DNA from: Nibrella saemangeumensis
GTDB lineage: Bacteria > Bacteroidota > Bacteroidia > Cytophagales > Spirosomataceae
NCBI RefSeq assembly: GCF_039541915.1
Contig: NZ_BAABHD010000024.1
Coordinates: 248,001-312,000 of the forward strand
Direction of reading: 5' to 3'
Length of the DNA stretch: 64,000 nucleotides
A program made the position numbers and the translations under genes. Numbering within the stretch: position 1 is the first letter of the stretch; each line of letters opens with the position of its first letter. Shown piece by piece: positions 61,774 to 64,000 of the stretch. Under the pieces are notes generated by a model. That model was given only the letters and a program-made list of their open reading frames with translations. It made no database searches and was not told where the DNA came from.

Positions 61774-62574
61774 TTACTGGCAATAGGCGTGTAACAAAGC
61801 CCGAAGCGCGTTCGCTTTCTCGTTCAGCTCATTGCTTTCCATAGCGGTTACAGAAAGAATCGGGGGCAGTTGAACATACAGTTCAGGCAGGTTTAGCATG
61901 GATACCACCTGTTCTTTTATCCACTTGTTATAGGCAATCGGGTAGGTTTTGTGCCGGATGAAGAGGGCCTGCAAAAATTCCTGAAAGGCTTTATACAACC
62001 GATCGAACGCCTGATAGTGTAAGCCTCGCTTAACGTAAAAAGGGATGTGGTCGAGGTCGTATTCGCAGGCGGCACTGGCCATAGCCAATCGCGCTAGCCT
62101 CAGGTCTTCGTCGTAGTAAGGCAGCCACTGTGTTCGTAGCTGCTGAAAATAAAGACCGGCTTCCCCAAGTGGTGCCGGGTAGGCGATTCGGTTGCCAATT
62201 TCAACCTCAAAAAAATCCGGCCCGCCCCCATCATCCCATGCAGAAGGTATATATCTTCCGTCAATGATGTCCAAATGAACAGCGGCAAAGCGATGGGAGT
62301 TTCTATACCGGGCGATGTCGGCGTTCTCTCCCGAAAAAGCCGCCCACTTTTGCTCAAGCCGACTTATTTCTGTTAGCGGGGTATCGGGGTTTGCCAGAAC
62401 GGCAAAGTCCAGGTCACTTTCGGGTGTAGCTTTTCCGCGTGCGCAGGAATTGACAACCAGGAAGGTATCAACTACTGAAACGAAGGCAAAGAAGTTATAT
62501 ACCACCTCCGCGGTATGTCGGTGCAAGTCCGTGGGAAACGTTGCCGGGTAATAAGAGCGGAGGGACAAATCCAT
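61774..62574 (-). CDS. Nucleotidyltransferase-domain protein
   Basis: A 266-residue cytosolic protein with an N-terminal pol-beta-like nucleotidyltransferase core: VNSCARGKATPESDLDFAV (42-60) corresponds to the GS-x-DxD motif, with the metal-binding D54 and D56 but Asn-Ser replacing Gly-Ser. The C-terminal half is helical and resembles HEPN-like or substrate domains of aminoglycoside adenylyltransferase-type proteins. The substrate is unknown. The frame extends 4 codons upstream, but the ATG at 62574 is preferred. Confidence 0.8.
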   Translation of the reverse strand: MDLSLRSYYPATFPTDLHRHTAEVVYNFFAFVSVVDTFLVVNSCARGKATPESDLDFAVLANPDTPLTEISRLEQKWAAFSGENADIARYRNSHRFAAVHLDIIDGRYIPSAWDDGGGPDFFEVEIGNRIAYPAPLGEAGLYFQQLRTQWLPYYDEDLRLARLAMASAACEYDLDHIPFYVKRGLHYQAFDRLYKAFQEFLQALFIRHKTYPIAYNKWIKEQVVSMLNLPELYVQLPPILSVTAMESNELNEKANALRALLHAYCQ

Positions 62575-62731
62575 ACAGCAGCCCAAGCTTGATCAGGAAC
62601 ACGCTGCCGCTCAGATGCTGATCACCTGTCTCGCGACCCGGTGGTTACCGAATGACCGTATTGCCTGCGCCCCACAAATAAAGTAAATCTTCGGTGTTTT
62701 TTCCTTTGTACCCAAAGACCCTAACCTTATT

Positions 62732-63283
62732 ATGGAAAGACGCAGTGCCCTGAAAAGCCTGGCGGCCGCTGTCGGCGGTCTGGTCACCCTCCCGGCATGG
62801 ACCAACGGCTGGACCGAGGCTACCGCCCAACCGGTTCAGACCCTGTTTACCGTCAGGCAGACAGAAGTACTGGCGGCTATCGTGGAGACCCTGATACCGG
62901 AATCGGAAGTACCCGGTACGGAGGTACCGGGAGCCAAATCGCTGGGGGTGCATACCTTTATCCAGCGCATGCTGGAAGACTGTTTTGAAAAAAACGACCA
63001 GACAAGCTTTATAGCAGGCCTAAACTCAGTGCAGGCGATGACCAACAGCGGCTACGGTAAACCCTTCACGGCCTGCGACGCTACCCAACGGCTGGAAGCG
63101 CTTAAAACAATTGCAACGGCGGGGGAGCCGGGCCAAAAGGACTTTCTGTCGGCCGTCAAAAACCTCACCATCCAGGGCTATACCACCTCCGAGTACGTCA
63201 TGACCAAACACTACCATTACGAGATGGCTCCGGGCCACTATTACGGCTGCGTACCCGTCGCTATCGCCCAAAACCAACGGTAA
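62732..63283 (+). CDS. Gluconate 2-dehydrogenase subunit 3 family protein
   Basis: A 183-residue periplasmic protein. MERRSALKSLAAAVGGLV carries a twin-Arg motif with a hydrophobic core, so it is probably Tat-exported and may carry the partner enzyme across. The mature part shows the subunit-3 pattern LFTVRQTEVLAAIVETLIPE (the residues after TLIPE include a duplicated VPGTEVPG) and ends with the YHYEMAPGHYYGC block. It forms a complex with the GMC dehydrogenase, whose gene begins 2 bp after its stop. Confidence 0.92.
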   Translation: MERRSALKSLAAAVGGLVTLPAWTNGWTEATAQPVQTLFTVRQTEVLAAIVETLIPESEVPGTEVPGAKSLGVHTFIQRMLEDCFEKNDQTSFIAGLNSVQAMTNSGYGKPFTACDATQRLEALKTIATAGEPGQKDFLSAVKNLTIQGYTTSEYVMTKHYHYEMAPGHYYGCVPVAIAQNQR

Positions 63284-63285
63284 AC

Positions 63286-64000
63286 ATGGCCAATTTCGCA
63301 ATAGATGCCGTTCAGGCAATGACATACGACGCCATCGTAATCGGTTCGGGCATCAGCGGTGGCTGGGCCGCCAAAGAACTAAGCGAAAAAGGGCTGAAAA
63401 CGCTGGTGCTGGAGCGGGGCCGCGACGTAAAGCATGGCGTAGATTACCCCACCTCCAACATGAACCCCTGGGATTTTCCCCACCGCGGACAGGTTCCGCT
63501 GGCGGTACGGCCTGAATACGGTCGCTCCTTTCTGCGGGAAGAAACCCTGCACTGGGCCATGAAGGCCGACGAACAGCCGTTTGTGCAGGAGAAGCCGTTC
63601 CAGTGGACGCGGGGCTACCACGTGGGCGGTAAATCGCTGCTGTGGGCCAGACAGACGCAGCGCTGGAGCGACTTTGATTTCGACGGTCCGGCCCGCGACG
63701 ATTTTGCCGTAGACTGGCCTATCCGCTACAAAGATCTGGCTCCGTGGTACAGTCATGTCGAAAAATTTGCGGGTATTTCCGGCAATAAAGACGGCCTGCC
63801 CCACCTGCCCGATGGCGAGTTTCTGCCGCCTATTGAGCTAAGCTGTGTTGAGTCGCATTTGCAGGGGGTCATTGCGAAGAACTACAAAGACCGCCAGCTC
63901 ATCCAGGGGCGTTGTGCGCATATTACAAAGCCTCAGCCCATTCACCAGCAGCAGGGCCGCACGCAGTGCATGCACCGGACGCTCTGCGTGCGCGGGTGTC
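63286..64000 (+). CDS. GMC family oxidoreductase (glucose/gluconate-dehydrogenase-like), cut by window end
   Basis: FAD-dependent oxidoreductase, first 238 codons visible. The Rossmann FAD motif is VIGSGISGGWAAKEL (19-33), followed by LVLERGRDV and the GMC block VGGKSLLWARQTQRWSD. It belongs to the large-subunit group that oxidises sugars or sugar acids in the periplasm together with subunit 3, passing electrons to a cytochrome or quinone. The protein itself lacks a signal peptide, fitting co-export with the Tat-borne small subunit. The catalytic His/Asn C-terminal part is outside the window. Confidence 0.92.
   Translation, partial: MANFAIDAVQAMTYDAIVIGSGISGGWAAKELSEKGLKTLVLERGRDVKHGVDYPTSNMNPWDFPHRGQVPLAVRPEYGRSFLREETLHWAMKADEQPFVQEKPFQWTRGYHVGGKSLLWARQTQRWSDFDFDGPARDDFAVDWPIRYKDLAPWYSHVEKFAGISGNKDGLPHLPDGEFLPPIELSCVESHLQGVIAKNYKDRQLIQGRCAHITKPQPIHQQQGRTQCMHRTLCVRGC

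Noticed and set aside
1..64000. CRISPR array, insertion sequence or prophage
   Set aside because: No regularly spaced direct repeats of CRISPR size, no transposase or integrase, and no phage structural genes were seen on either strand.

Overview
The window looks like chromosomal DNA from a Bacteroidota bacterium of the order Cytophagales, probably close to Spirosoma. This is inferred from gene families recalled by eye, not from a search. Supporting signs are TAnnTTTG-type promoter -7 elements, a type IX secretion C-terminal sorting domain, beta-propeller ('two-component regulator propeller') sensor kinases, a PadR-linked FtsX permease with a 'permease prefix' domain, a CcmD-like small protein in a ccm operon, and a GMC oxidoreductase paired with a gluconate-dehydrogenase subunit-3 protein. 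Gene density is high. No CRISPR array, insertion sequence, prophage or rRNA gene was seen, and no stretch over about 300 bases is left without a gene.

Layout. 1-10 kb is mostly housekeeping: an ABC exporter cut by the left edge, DUF4126, a HAD phosphatase, an NTF2-like protein, htpG, a small rhodanese, a DUF4142 lipoprotein, dapF, rplS and the bifunctional NAD(P)HX repair enzyme. 10-12.5 kb is the ferrous-iron uptake pair feoA-feoB, divergent from the cytochrome c maturation operon ccmB-ccmC-ccmD-ccmE-ccmF plus a small membrane protein (12.7-17.7 kb). A CBS/CorC-type membrane protein and a PAS histidine kinase follow. 20.8-24 kb holds a GH5-like glycosidase, a D-2-hydroxyacid dehydrogenase and a GH43 enzyme. 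24-26.8 kb is a probable tsaD-MOSC-UbiA-like operon, divergent from a very large TamB-domain protein (27-31.6 kb).

32-40.6 kb is a signalling stretch: a LOV-like PAS protein lacking the photoactive Cys, tRNA-Asp with a clear promoter and terminator, and two tandem propeller sensor kinases of different kinase classes. Then come a PIG-L deacetylase, a luciferase-like monooxygenase, a LolA-like secreted protein, the decayed 3' part of a type IX secreted SGNH/Ig/PA14 protein, and an acyl-CoA synthetase.

The most unusual locus is 47.1-49.1 kb. Two small secreted proteins of unknown family precede a transmembrane transcription factor with a periplasmic domain between two membrane helices and a C-terminal OmpR-type winged helix. 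This operon is preceded by four TTTAC repeats phased one DNA turn apart, as expected for an OmpR/PhoB-type site. Directly downstream, a PadR-FtsX permease operon carries a sigma-54-like -24/-12 element and an upstream palindrome. The right end has an M1 aminopeptidase, two methyltransferases, a NIPSNAP protein, a metallo-beta-lactamase-fold fragment, a Tat-exported putative glycosidase, an esterase, a nucleotidyltransferase-like protein and a GMC oxidoreductase with its small subunit, cut by the right edge.

Several convergent gene pairs are separated by very long perfect inverted repeats (31-bp and 26-bp arms) that probably act as two-way terminators. One of these includes the last codons of the rhodanese gene.
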